From Nymphaea colorata (lineage: Eukaryota > Streptophyta > Magnoliopsida > Nymphaeales > Nymphaeaceae): a DNA stretch of 64,000 bases. The translations under genes were made by a program, and so were the position numbers. Position 1 is the first letter of the stretch. Each line of letters opens with the position of its first letter. The notes beneath the pieces were generated by a model. The model ran no database searches. It was not told the DNA's origin and worked only from the letters and a program-made list of their open reading frames with translations. Below, piece after piece: positions 48,940 to 60,200 of this stretch. The stretch is taken from positions 13,158,716 through 13,222,715 of the forward strand of contig NC_045142.1 of NCBI RefSeq assembly GCF_008831285.2, read 5' to 3'.

Positions 48940-51432
48940 CCTGCGTATAACCTGTAAGACATGGGCCAGACATTATCATACAAACGATAGATTTCGCAAC
49001 ATCCTCAATGGTCCAATGAAAGTTCCCTGAAACACAATTGACAAGCATATCAAGGATATTTCTGAGTCAGTCCAACTTGATTTACTAAAATAAATAAGCC
49101 TGTTTCAATGACAAATTAACTTCATTGGAAACTGGGTTTAGTGTTGAAAACTCGCTTAGCGTTGAACTAGGTTACTTCAAATGTTTGAATCACAATACAA
49201 ACTAGGTTGTTCAGAAACCAGTTAAGCCATTAACTCAATTATAACTGGATCACCAAAAGTTGGTGTCTCTCAGATTTTTCACAATCGTAAACTCAGTTTA
49301 TCAAGAGAGGGCTCCAAATACTTGGACCTCCTGTGAAGCTCTAATGAAAAGCCTGCAGCCCTCCCCTGAAGTTCTGCTGAAGAACCTGCAATCCTCCCGT
49401 AAAGCTCTAATGAAGAACCTACAACGGTGTTGTTAGATTCCCTATGATGGCATGAAGGAGGTAGCATCTCATGAAGGCCATGGAGCTGCCGAAGAACATA
49501 CATGCGACTAGCAGATTATCCAGCAATTAGCAGATTATGATAATTTTATGGTAATAAACTAAGGCAAATGACATAAAGATGATATCATGTAACTAGCAGA
49601 TTATCATAAATAAGATACTAATATCCTAAATACAATTATATCACAACTACTCATTTAAGAAGTCTCAACTTCTTCCAAGAATTCAAATTTACTTTTTTAT
49701 AATGGGTTTTGATTACCCAGAAAATATGATCACTGCCTGCTACTTAAACATCATTAAAGAACTAATGATATCATGTCCACCAAAAGAGAAACAAATGAAC
49801 AGAATAAACCATGCAAAATCTAGAAGCTATGGTAAGAAGAAAAATTAATTTCCTTGACTGAAGCAAAGTACGATCCATAAAGTTTAAAAAATAATACCTG
49901 AAGCAGCAGCCCCGCAAACCACTCCCCAAACCAATGGTGGCCAAGTAACAGGCTTAGTAAGTTGAAGCCGAATTTTCCATTTGTCCTATGAGTAGGCAAT
50001 GAGAAAAATAAACAATGGAAGAGGAAGCCTTCATGAGCAGATTAAACTTCAGTTTGGAAAATGAAAGCATAACAAGTTTTTACATGCATACCAGCCTATG
50101 ATAGGAAAAAGCCAGGACATACAAATAAGACATGCAGATTTACCTATTTCAACAAGGACTTGGTCAAAGATGTACACAATTTCAAAGCTCAAACAGCAAG
50201 CATTTCTCTTGATTTCTGGGGGGCTTGAACTGAAATTTTAGCACAAACAATTTTGGCATTTTTAGGAAGCCCTCCAAAAATCATGTGGAGCATCGAGAAG
50301 CTCCATAATCCGACATAAGAAATTGGAGATAGGCTAATTCCAAAATCACGTTCAAATAAATTTCATGAACTACTTCGACTTTCCAAAAGCGCCGCTGTTT
50401 TCCTCTCCTCGTGAACTGCAAAGTCTTAAGACAGCGCAGTGTCCCAAAAGGCAGATAAACAAGACAATGTCGAAGACCCTCAAGGAGGTAGAGAAGTTGA
50501 TGCACGACGAAGAATTAAATTACATAGTGAAGATTAAATTTCATTAAGTCATTACATCGATTTGTTGTATAGAACAAAGGAATTCACGCATGCCGTTTTA
50601 CTCGGTTGCTGCATTTTCCAGAAAATCTGTCAAGGAGGTAAAAATATTGATGCACGAAGAAGAATTAAATTACATAATGAGGACTAAATTACATAAGCGA
50701 TTCGCATTGATTTTGTTGTCTAGAAAAAGGAATTCATGCATGTCCTTTTACTCAGTTGCTGCAGTTTCCAGAAAATCTGTCAAGGACGTAGAAAAGGAGA
50801 CTAAGTTGCTCCACCCAACAAATTGACTTCGTTCTCTCGAATAAAAGAGTTTGGGATATCAAATTTAGTTCCTTGATATTTCTCTCTCAGTCAGCCTAGT
50901 TGCTGCATTCGAAAGGAAAATTTCAAAGAGGGGCCGAAGCGACAGAAGAATGCGGAGCAAGTGAATGTTGTAGTCGCTCAGTTTTTCTTAGGTTAGCAAC
51001 AGGATTAGCAGTGAAAGAGAAGACGAGTGCAGACCGTCTCCCGGGCGGCGTCCTTTATGCCAAGAAGCTGATTTATGTTAGAACCCTTCCCCGCGGGCGC
51101 GGCATCTGGAGCTTTAGAAGTTTTAGCTGCATAAAACAATGGACTTAGTAACAGATTCGTTTGTGCCCAATAAAGAAGGTTCTCATTCGACGAATAGTAA
51201 GAGAGAACCGACCATCGTTGGTCTCCGTTTCCGCGGCTCTGATGACGAAATGCCTCCCTGCTTAAAGGCGAAAAACAGTCAGCAACACGCACTCGTGCAC
51301 ACACAAACACAGAGAGCGAGAGAGGGACGTACTGTGGAAGCGAGTAGTGGGAGAAAAGTTGCGGAGACGAGTTCTGGAAGGACTTTGAGTTCCCACTCCT
51401 ATTGAAGGCATCAGACACAGGAAGGAAGCCAT
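34118..51432 (-). CDS. Chlorophyll synthase (chlorophyllide a prenyltransferase), plastid
   Basis: Fifteen exons on the minus strand: 51333-51432, 51213-51257, 51035-51126, 49898-49985, 48941-49026, 46796-46882, 36790-36855, 36610-36693, 36439-36500, 36201-36276, 36048-36110, 35847-35928, 34931-35007, 34655-34702, 34118-34180 (1119 nt, 372 aa; plant orthologues are about 380). All junctions keep phase. The enzyme esterifies chlorophyllide with phytyl or geranylgeranyl diphosphate in thylakoid membranes, the last step of chlorophyll synthesis. A transit peptide (about 1-40) precedes 'VIRAAETE'. The UbiA-family Asp-rich motifs are NDWYDREID (140-148) and NDFKSIEGD (269-277), with hydrophobic membrane segments throughout. 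It follows Arabidopsis CHLG/G4 closely (SSINQLLGIK-like, LTKPVTWPPLVWG, ASYISLPWWAGQALFG). ATG 51430-51432 gives the conserved plastid leader. Intron 6 is 9.9 kb because of a copia insertion. Confidence 0.97.
34181..34654 (-). other. CHLG intron 14
   Basis: A 474-bp intron with plain AT-rich sequence. The last exon (34118-34180) codes for the ASAQPFLILG...LATSH end. Confidence 0.8.
35008..35846 (-). other. CHLG intron 12
   Basis: An 839-bp intron between exons 13 and 12. Nothing is recognised in it. Confidence 0.8.
38395..38569. repeat. duplicated unit: 51-bp unique sequence plus (AT)n
   Basis: A unique segment (starting 'attaaagata', containing 'tatggggtctagaccagg') occurs at 38395-38445 and again from 38499 with one mismatch. 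Each copy runs into an AT dinucleotide tract. Confidence 0.85.
39411..39656 (-). repeat. 3' LTR of CHLG-intron copia
   Basis: 246 bp, TG...CA. It is adjacent to the polypurine tract on its high-coordinate side, which fixes the element's orientation as minus. Confidence 0.95.
39651..42916 (-). pseudogene. copia pol: protease, integrase, RT, RNase H (frameshifted)
   Basis: One frame (40424-42916, 830 codons) carries the protease DSGATHHM, the integrase HERFGH...CDVC finger and D,D-35-E residues ([19 protein letters not shown]), and RT with [12 protein letters not shown] and [10 protein letters not shown]. Compared with the relative at 13030, about 16 nt are missing near 40436, shifting the frame after 'LVLNQRKY'. 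RNase H continues at 39924-40271 and 39651-39911 with a TGA near 40290 and a TAG near 39924. The first integrase acidic position context reads SEVWG, where the relative has SDVWG. Confidence 0.9.
39657..39665 (-). other. polypurine tract
   Basis: Minus-strand GAGGGGGAG immediately precedes the 3' LTR, the usual plus-strand primer site of copia elements. Confidence 0.85.
42913..43906 (-). pseudogene. copia gag with zinc knuckle (frameshifted)
   Basis: It starts at the ATG at 43904-43906 ('MAASSSSSMVSQ'), then shifts frame within about 15 codons into 'LTKENYFSW', a typical copia gag start. A further shift lies near 43600 and a stop near 43530. The C-terminal part (42913-43332) has an intact CCHC knuckle, CTHCKKTGHTVDYC. 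The gag frame ends at a TGA at 42913-42915, overlapping the pol frame, which continues in -1 relative to gag. Confidence 0.85.
44132..44197. repeat. 33-bp GC-rich minisatellite in copia leader
   Basis: Two 33-bp units (cggacgggcgacg...) with one mismatch lie in a very GC-rich leader (43880-44230) between LTR and gag. It contrasts strongly with the AT-rich host and produces long chance frames on both strands. Confidence 0.85.
44300..44312 (-). other. primer-binding site (initiator tRNA-Met)
   Basis: Minus-strand TGGTATCAGAGCC directly adjoins the 5' LTR. Confidence 0.92.
44313..44558 (-). repeat. 5' LTR of CHLG-intron copia
   Basis: 246 bp. It differs from the 3' LTR at about four positions, all of them A/G or C/T changes. 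Confidence 0.95.
44956..45480 (+). repeat. two tandem copia gag-start-like fragments
   Basis: Two related ~240-bp segments (about 44956-45205 and 45237-45480) share 'ccttaaaactgtcat' and 'atggtttatgagaaa'-type words. The second codes for 'MDSNHSPSQLSFNSFSQMVYEKLND', read as a copia gag start, with a stop soon after. They lie next to the CHLG-intron copia but are a different, older lineage. Confidence 0.4.
45978..46346. repeat. diverged ~140-bp duplication in CHLG intron 6
   Basis: Segments 45978-46112 and 46204-46346 share order and words, most clearly 'agattagcagtaaccatatttcat' near 46075 and 46308, with many substitutions elsewhere. Confidence 0.6.
46883..48940 (-). other. CHLG intron 5 with (CT)n at its donor
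   Basis: A 2.1-kb intron. Its 5' end on the coding strand is GTCGCT followed at once by about 15 CT units (48906-48936). The rest is ordinary AT-rich sequence with a small TA/CA tract near 48398-48422. Confidence 0.8.
48906..48936. repeat. (GA/CT)n microsatellite next to CHLG exon 5
   Basis: On the coding (minus) strand the CT tract starts four to five bases after the exon 5 donor GT. Confidence 0.92.
49027..49897 (-). other. CHLG intron 4
   Basis: An 871-bp intron. Near 49320-49420 there are three short, diverged copies of 'cctgcaatcctcccctgaagctct'-like words. No gene is seen. Confidence 0.75.
49986..51034 (-). other. CHLG intron 3 with 150-bp tandem repeat
   Basis: A 1.05-kb intron holding the tandem repeat at 50481-50800, described separately. 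Nothing else is recognised. Confidence 0.75.
50481..50800 (+). repeat. 150-bp tandem repeat, frame-preserving
   Basis: Units 50481-50630 and 50631-50780 and a partial third start with 'caaggaggta' or 'caaggacgta'. Period 150 equals 50 codons, and on the plus strand each unit encodes related words (KEV..LMH.EELNYI and M.FYSVAA.SRKSV). The first unit is interrupted by a stop; the second is open. This strand is antisense to CHLG. Confidence 0.85.
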
Positions 51433-51760
51433 CGTGATGAAATGGATGGATAGAGACAGAGAAAGAGAAAAATGGAACAAGCAGGGGCTGTTGCTGCTGC
51501 TGTCGCAGAGGATTACGAAGGGTAAGGGAGAGATGGGCCGAGCAGGAAGAAGACGCGTACGGCAGGCACACAAGATGATAGAAAAGAGTGCGTAGTCAGT
51601 CTGCCGCCTGGTGAATGGAAAGGACTTAGAAAGGCGCTTATGCCAGCAAATAAGAAGAGGGCACTTGGTAAGTTCTTGGATAGAGAGCTGTCAGTGTTCA
51701 GGCTGAGCATTTAATAGAACCGGCGCGTAATGACGTCATCATGCATTTTTTTTTGTGATT
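51433..51760 (-). promoter_or_regulatory. CHLG promoter and 5' UTR
   Basis: Upstream of the CHLG ATG on the minus strand is a pyrimidine-rich leader of about 250 nt. Then comes a TATA-like word (TATTAAATG, 51708-51716), and 15 bp further a perfect TGACGTCA palindrome (51731-51738). The spacing fits a core promoter with a transcription start near 51680. TGACGTCA contains the GACGTC C-box bound by plant bZIP factors such as HY5. Light control through it is inference from the gene's role. Confidence 0.55.
51731..51738. promoter_or_regulatory. TGACGTCA bZIP palindrome
   Basis: A perfect 8-bp palindrome with a C-box core, about 300 bp upstream of the CHLG start codon and adjacent to the TATA-like box. 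Confidence 0.6.
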
Positions 51761-51954
51761 TCCATTTATTAAATTTCCTAAGTAGTGTTGGAGTAGTTGA
51801 AATTTCACTATATCCGTACAATTAAAATTTAAAATTACAAAAATATCATGTGAAACAAATGTACGTTAAACTACTAGGTTTTGGGGGCAGATCTAGCATT
51901 TTAACCCATCATTACAGCTTCATTGAAACAACTTTCCTTGTGTGCCTTCAGGTT

Positions 51955-52330
51955 CAATTTTTTAACCACAGCAACTTCTCCTTACTTGCCTACAAAACCT
52001 ACAAAGATCAAAATTTTGGATTCAGACAGTTTGATTTTGTCATTGGAGATCTTGTTTAGGCCTTGTTCTTATCTTCATTTACGAAATGTCAATGAACTTT
52101 ATGTCACTGCCATTGATCACATCTTTCCTTTCATGTGTTGACTTTTTTTTTTTTTAACCACAGCAACTTTTCCTTACTTGCCTTCAAATTAAGACCCTCA
52201 AAGATTGGAATTTTGTGTTCCAATAGTCTCATTTTGCCATTGATATCTTGTCTAGGCCTTGTTCGTACCTTTGTTCATGAAATGTCGATGAACTCTATCT
52301 CCATGTCATTGATTCAATGGTGAGCAAGCT
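51955..52330. repeat. degenerate ~192-bp tandem duplication
   Basis: Both units begin 'ttttaaccacagcaactt' (about 51962 and 52154) and share 'cttgtttaggccttgttc' and 'gaaatgtcaatgaact' segments. Confidence 0.7.
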
Positions 52331-54820
52331 TCGCAAGGAATTCTTCAATGAGGGCATTGATGATGGTGTTAGCCAGTAATGCTTGTTTCTTTTTTTTCTC
52401 TTTTTTTTTTTGACATTTTGATTTATGTTTTTGTTTTGATGATAGAACAGTGGCACTGGAAATGCGGTTTCAGTTTTTCTCAATTCATGCTAGAGATTGA
52501 TGTGTGTTTTGTGATGTTGATGCATTTTGAAGCAAATAAGGATGTCTTGATAAGTCCAGGGCATGGAACAACTAAAGCAAAAAAGAATGGGAGCAACTTT
52601 TCCTCATGGGAATCTTTGATGGGAATACAAGTCTCAACTTTCGTTTTTATAAGAAAAAAGAGATGAGGTAATGTGTTTATATTTTCATCTAAAATAAAGT
52701 GTACTAGAATTTATACCAAATTTTCATCACTTGTAAAAAGGTGGTCTCTTAACTTCAACAATTGTACTAGTGATAAGGAAAACCACTCACTTGCAAGAAG
52801 CTCAACTGTCTTCTTTTAGGCATCAAAGTTTGAGGCATTGCATAGTTGCTGGTTTTGAGAAGCGGCTGCATTCTCTTTGCTGACATGGAAGGCCATTGTG
52901 ATGACTATGCCACAAAGAACAACTATTTGGACTTCATATAGTTGCCTTCCTCTATAGTAGGACCACTCTCCATTAACAGTCAAAACAAAAACAAAAAAAA
53001 TGCATCGCTGAAAACTATCATGCCCTCAAACATGAGACTAAAATGTAAGGGTTAATTGTTCCAGCCCATCAACACACAAACTAGTTGTGGAATCTAGAAG
53101 TTTAACTCCACTTCACCAAAACTCGGCACAAAGTACTTTGTTCTTTAATATCGGCATTTTCATGCCAGACATTCAAATGCCACCTTAGTCAATTATGCAA
53201 ATGCCTCTTACCCTATGGCATGTAATCTTTTGTGTGTTTCCACATTGTCTTTATGCACAGTTCCTAATCATTTGTTGATGTGTACAAATTCCTTAAAGTG
53301 TTTGGGAAAAATTTTAGGTGAAGAACAATGAATGGAAAGAGTTATATATTCTCCTTGGTCAAAAGGTGTCATGGCTTGGGAGATTTTCTCTCCACTAAAG
53401 ATGAAACATTCACTAAAGCATTTTGTTTATTCTGAAATAGCTTCATAACATAGCCCAACAACAAAATATAAATGTAGCAGCAACCTTAAAGGATTGCTAT
53501 AGATACTATAGATTGCAAATGTTGTTAACCAACAATGGTACAGCATTGTTGGTAGTCCAAAAATAGCAGAGTTGCATGGTACGCATATTTTCGTAATGAC
53601 TAAGCATTGCAAAAGTGGCAGTAGTGGTTACCATAACAAGCATGACCTGTGGTTAGAAAATATTTTGTAATAGACCGGTCATGAATTGCAAATCCAAAAT
53701 TAACATTTCATGAATCTTCAGAGCTAGTATTCTATATAGTTTCAATGCCTTGAGCACTATCATTATAGATGTGTACAAAATACACATTAAACTACTTGTG
53801 GAAGTGTGTATGAAAGCTTGTGTGTACTAGTTATATGCAACTTACAATACTGGCAGAGGCATGCTAGCAGTTTGCTAACTTGCGATATACAGATTGCCAA
53901 TGTAAATTACAACCAATCTCACTCAAGTTTTGTTGTTTAATTTGTAAATTGTAGGTTGAATACTTGACAACTACAAAATGTCAAATATTATGGCAATTTA
54001 TATTTTATTAGAATTTGATGTTGAATGCTCACCTAATGCAATCAAAACTAGGCATACTAAGCACATGTATTGCCAACATTCTGCATTTATTTGTCTCTTA
54101 ATTTGCTAATATGCATGAGTATGGTATGATAGTGGTTCTAGCAAAGTACAACTAAATTGAGACTTCTAAATGTTGATGATAGTAAGGAAAATAAAACAAA
54201 AGGCATGGATCAATTGGTTGAAGATGTTGAAATTTAAATTGCAAAGAACCTATATAGTGCAATAGTTAAGTTGTTTGATGGATGCAATAGATAATGGTTC
54301 TATAAATTTGCAGTCATACTCAAACTGGTGACCAGCCTAATGCATGAAGTCGAAGATATATTTTATTAGATGAACAAATCTATGTATAAAGCATGGATGA
54401 TGCTCTTATCCTTTGTGAAAGCTCCATGTGAAGGATTGAAGTTCAATAACGCAGTAGATGCATTTAACTTCATATTAATTATGTATTATATCACATTCCC
54501 ATTATGAAGTTTATCACAAAAAAATGAAATAAAAGGGGATTTTTAAGATCATGACCTATGTATGTTGGAAATAGGAGTGGTTAAAAAAGAACATTGTAAA
54601 TAAAATTTAAAGGGGGCATCAAGATGCATATGTAGTGCATGAATGGTAATAAAGAGGCTTTGGAATGATAAATTTTTTCTTAGGATGTCTATAAGAGCGC
54701 ACAACCACTCTTTGGCTTCTCTTACTATTGATAGCATGTTAAGATTGCATTAACAAGCATTCATGTAGATATTAGAGATTTAACATTTAATGTTGGTATA
54801 TCTCTAAGCCAAACTTATTA

Positions 54821-54860
54821 GATTTGCAAGTTAGATTGTGGATTTGCAAGTTAGATTGTG
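54821..54860. repeat. 20-bp exact tandem doublet
   Basis: Two identical copies of gatttgcaagttagattgtg. A diverged 40-bp duplication with 'aaaaacatg.tatagta' follows at about 54915-54980. Confidence 0.9.
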
Positions 54861-56817
54861 GACTTGAGGATGTAGCATTCACATTGTATGACATAAAGAG
54901 TCACCTTCAATGAATGAAAAACATGTTATAGTAGGCTATATGGCAAGCAATCAAAAACATGCTATAGTAGACTATTTACAAAAGAAGTCGAGCATGAACT
55001 TGGGGTTTCTGTAATGCCCTTTAATTGGAAGACAATGGATATTATGTTATTACAAGTAAATTATGAGTATTTCAATGATATGCTTGTATTTAAAATGATG
55101 GCCTTTGTACAATTTATGGGCATAAACAATCAAACTCATAGTTGCATTTGGTGGTGCATTTCTTTTTATGATTAGTCAATAAAAAAATTAATTTATTTTT
55201 TATATGGTTTTATTGAGGCAATGAATGTGGTGCCAAAATTTATAATGTTTTTTCATGCTTGCTGTTGAAATTGACTCCAAAAAATTAAGAAATGTAACAA
55301 CACACAACAAAACTTCAAAATAAGGTATTGAAGAGTATGAACAAAATGTATATGAAAAATGAAAGCAACACTAATTGCATAACCATTTTCTAATCTCCAA
55401 CCAAGGCAAGAAATGTTGTCTAAGGGTTAACATCATATTAAATGACTCCACTATTAATATTATTGATGCCTACAAATCGTATGACACTGCTAGAGATATC
55501 AAGAGGAAGTTTTTCACTTTATGTGGACATAAAAGGACGACTGACATGCTAGAAGGTTGTGAAGATAAAAATGAGAAAAGAATGAGGCATAACATGATGG
55601 TTAAGGCACATGAAAAGGAAATCCAAGTGGCTGATAGAGGCAACTACATGGTGGAACCATCAAGACATTACTATACGCACATGGAGTTATTCATATGCAT
55701 TGGTTTGCACCTTCAGTGTATTCAATCTCATATGCAGCAGCTATATTGCCCACAGTGTTTGGTTTTGTAGGAATAAATGCATGTAAGACTATGATTTGAT
55801 ATGATGTAAACAGTTGTTAAATGCATATGTGAACTAGATGCAAATTATTATTGGTACGAAAGTTACTGAAAGCAATAGATTGACTACAATGCTTGCAAAG
55901 TGCACAAAATAATCTTGCAAGTGCCTTGCATGGTTTGTGAAGTACAAAATAAAGCAAAGTGCAATCCAACAATATGTTGCAAAGTGCACACAACTAGTAT
56001 TGAAGCATGTGCTTGCAAATTGTAGTTTCTTGTGAAGTGGCTTTGACAACTTACTTTTTAAATATTGTATTCTTGATGCAATATTGATATGAATATTATT
56101 TAATTTAATAGTGATTTTTCTTTTATATAATTCACACAACATATTTGTTGTATTTGACAATTTAAAAAGTATTGGAACATTGCAATGACTTTCATTATAG
56201 TATTGCCTTCTCAAACAGTAGATAGAGTTATTGTTGAAAGTTTGAAACAAATACTTTAGAACTTTGTTGTTATTTATTTTTTTTCACAATTGACATTCCT
56301 GTCAAATGTTCTTTATTTATATGCAAGGCCGGCTTTCACCCATTACACTTCATGAAAAACTCTTAAACGTCCACAACTACCTAGTGTCCTCAGCCTAACG
56401 AAAAATCTGACTTAAACATAGACAACCTTTTCTTCTCCTATCGTCAATCATTGAAGGGAAATATTTTCTAAGGATCTTTAACATGAGCAATGACCTCTTC
56501 TTCTACCATCATCTAAATAAAAGCAGAATGCTTGTATAAGGTCAACCAATAAGGTCACTGAAGACGAAGATTTATTAGATGTGAATATATCCTATGAACA
56601 CTCATTTGAAAATTATGCAAGCTTAACACACGCAAACCCTGAGCAACTAACGTCCGACTGGGAAGTTCAATATTCTTGAGTTTGTTTCCTACTTGACAAC
56701 AACTGATGAGATGTAATGGTAGATATATTTGGTAAGCACTCTATAGAAAGTTCAATAGGTCAAGTTTCAACAACATGAGGCTGTTGATCCCATCACAAAC
56801 AAAACTGCATAGGATTA

Positions 56818-57059
56818 CGTTAGCGGCTAAAGATTTTTCATTTCTTTATTTTTTGAATTTGGCATCTAAGTGATAATGAAAGAATGAGATGTTAACACTT
56901 AGTATTTTTTAAGTTCCACAATTTGTGGAACACTTATCTTCTTTTCTAATATCTCTCTCCCTTTTGTATGTAAGAGGTTGTTCAGGATAATGGATGAATT
57001 AACATTGTATGCTCTCTCTTGTTTTCTCATATCTCTTATTTTCTTCTTCCATTTTAACA
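56818..57059 (+). repeat. 5' LTR of the old copia
   Basis: About 242 bp ending ...ttttaaca. It shares 'ccacaatttgtggaa' and 'atctctctcccttttg' with the 3' LTR. Confidence 0.88.
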
Positions 57060-57070
57060 TGGTATAAGAG
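57060..57070 (+). other. primer-binding site, one mismatch
   Basis: TGGTATAAGAG, against the initiator tRNA-Met complement TGGTATCAGAG, directly after the LTR. Confidence 0.8.
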
Positions 57071-57229
57071 AATTTTTAGGTCTAGCCATTGTAGAAAATA
57101 TGTTACCATCAAATCTAAAACAAGGTGTTGTCAATGAGCTAGATCATACCAATCCATACTATATTTTATCTCTCGAATAGACCACATACTACACTCGCTT
57201 CCTATGTCATAATTGGAGAAAATTATATG

Positions 57230-60200
57230 AGGGGGAATAAGGCAATGGCAATGACCCTTAATGCCAAAAATAAACTTAGTTTCATTGATGGTTTTATCTT
57301 GAAGCCAAATAACTCATCTTCCTTAAGGGTGGCATAGGATCAATGTAATAACATTGTTGAATCCTGGATTATTAATTCATTTCATAAGGAGTTGGTTGGA
57401 ACCCTGAATATATTAATTTCAGTATCAAATTATCAATTATAAACAACACAAATCTTCTATCGCAATGTATTATACCAAGTTGAAGGGGCTATGGGATGAG
57501 TTAGCTTTATGTGTCACTATTCATGATTACTCGTGTGGATCATTTAAGGCAGCTTTAGACCTCAAACAACAAGAACAACTCATTTAGTTTCTAATGGGCC
57601 TTAATGAAAGTTATGCAGCCATTAGAAGCCAAATTTTATTGATAAAGCCTCTTCCAAATGTCACGAAGTCATATTCTCTTCTTATTCAAGAGGAGCAACA
57701 ACTAGATGTCATCCTTGTTCAAGTTGATAAAAGGTTTTCAACCCTTGCCATACAAATTGAAAAAAGAAATAATTTATGTTAAGGATAAAAGGAGGTCACA
57801 GCTAAAGTGTAAGAATTGCGGTAAGTTTGCTCACCAAGTGCCACTTTTGTGTTGGTTTTACAAACAAGTCGAGTGGCTCCAATGTGTTGATTAAGCCAAA
57901 TGCTAATGTTGTTGGATCCTCAACCTCCACCGAATCCAATGTTGAGTAGTTCAAGCATTTTCACCAAGCAAGGTACCGATGATCTCAAAGTAAACCTGTC
58001 AAGCAATCTTTCACCTACTTTATGTCATATGTCTACCCAATCATGGTTCATAGATGTTGGTGCGACATACCATATCACCAATATTCTTTCCGACCTACAC
58101 CAACCATTAGCTTGTGACCATCCACTTGTCAGTCTACTAAATAGAACAAATGTCCAAGTCACTCATATTGGAAATGTCTGTATATCTCCTTCCATTACCT
58201 TGAAAAATGTTCTTTACGTTTCTAACTTTGCCTTCAATCTTATTTTTGTCTAAGCTATGTGGCAAACCAAATTGTGAGGTAATGTTTAATAACAATACTT
58301 GTGAACAACAGAACCGTTACTCGACAACTATGATTGAAATAGGTAGATTAAACAATGGGTTGTATGTTCTTGACCACCAAAAACCATAGCGAATACTTCT
58401 CTACCAAGTCAGATCTATGGCATTCACAACCTGGACATGCTTCAAATTCTAAGTCTTTTTTTTTGTCTCATTTGAACCTAATTGATTTTTATGATTCTTT
58501 TCATGACTGTGATGTTTGCAATATTACCAATAATGCTAGACTTTCTTTTCCCAATAGTAACATTTTCATGCACATGCCTTTCGATCTAATTCATAGTAAT
58601 GTATGGGGAGAATATTGTACACCTTCATTAACCAATGCACATTACCATAGTAGATGATTTTTTCCAGTCAACTTGGGTGTACCTCATGCCACATAAATCA
58701 ATGGTTTTTGACATGATAAAAAATTTTGTTGCACTTATAGAAAACCAATTTCAATCTCGCATCAAAGTTCTTAGAAGCAACAATGGAACTAATTTTTTCT
58801 ATCATGTCATGCCAAGGTTCCTTCAAGAAAAGGGATTGATAAGCAATATAGTTGTGTAAACAAAATTAGCCAGTTGGATGCAAAAACCAAGATCTCCTTA
58901 ATATAACTCGAGCATTTCCTTTTCAAGCCAAATTACCCTCAAAACTTTGGAGAGAAAGTATTACAACTGCGGCCTGTTTGCTTAATAGGCTTTCATTCGG
59001 TACCCTAAATAATAAGACTCCATGTGAAACGTCTTGTATAAACAAGTTCCAAACTACAAACATTTGTGAATTTTTGGTTGTTTATGTTATGCTCATACAT
59101 GCACAAAACACACAAGTTTGATATGCAGACAAGAATGTGTATTTTTATTGGGTACCCGTATAGGCAGTTTGCCTACAAAGTTTATGATCTTGAAAATAGA
59201 ACCTTACATTAGTTGGGACATTCACTTTTGTGAAGATTATATTCTATATAATAATTGATAATGACACTCATGAAGATGAACCATTAGTCCTTCCCTTGCC
59301 TCGATGATAGAGATGAAAGTAAGCATGACTTTCTATTCAACCAAAATCCCTTGCATAACAATGATTATGACACCCATACTAGTATGCAAGTATCAACTCT
59401 ACCCCAACACCGTGATGTCTCCCACCATCTTCAACCAACCCGATTCCACTTGATCCTTTCCCATCGTCTTATTCTGGTGACCCATATATTGAGCTTTGTA
59501 GATCCAACCAAGCTAAACAAATGCCATGCATATCAAGGATTACAAATGTTTTTCAATCACACCTGGTTTCCATCAATGGCTAACACGTGATGGCTCCAAC
59601 AAACCTCACGGTACTTGTTATCCCACAACATCATATTTTGAAGACACCAACTTTAATTCATCTCACAATTGTTCCATGACCACTCTATTTGAGTATAGTG
59701 ACCCATCCACCTTTGCCCAAGCCATGCAGGATCCAAAGTGGCATGATGCCATGAAAGCTGAAATTTATGCATTGGAAACTAACCATACCTACATGGTAAC
59801 TAAACTGCCCCTTGAAAAGGTTTCCATTGGGTGTCGATGAATATACAATATCAAGTATCAATTAGATGAGTCCATCAAGAGGTACAAAGCTCCCCTTATT
59901 GCCAAAGGTTATATACATATTGAGGGTATTGACTATAATGAGATTTTCACCCCAGTTTCCAAAATCTTCACTATTCAATGTCTCCTTATAGTCACTAGAC
60001 ATCTTTTTTTAAGTAGATATCAATAATGCCTTCTCACATGGTGAGATTTAAAAGAAACGTCTATATGCAACTTGAAGGTTCATTTGACAAGGGGAGGTTG
60101 GATTGGTGTATCGACTGAACAAGTCTATCTATGGACTAAAACAATCGTCACACAATTGGTTCTTTAAGTTGATGGTACACCTTCTCAATCCAAAAGAGAT

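Larger units (their letters stand above)
51761..56817. other. CHLG-GLB1 intergenic region, part 1
   Basis: No gene can be supported. A degenerate ~190-bp tandem duplication lies at 51955-52330 and an exact 20-bp doublet at 54821-54860. The open frame at 55375-55770 (131 codons) is the longest but shows no domain or codon signal I can recognise. Confidence 0.6.

Noticed and set aside
50481-50800. CRISPR-like or satellite array
   Set aside because: Two and a bit contiguous 150-bp units without spacers in a plant intron; it is a simple tandem duplication.
51005-51571. 188-codon frame as the CHLG N-terminus
   Set aside because: It reads through two introns. Splicing 51333-51432, 51213-51257 and 51035-51126 in phase restores a conserved plastid leader ending VIRAAETE, which this frame lacks.
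55375-55770. 131-codon frame as a host gene
   Set aside because: No domain, no intron or promoter context, AT-rich codon use like the surrounding intergenic DNA.
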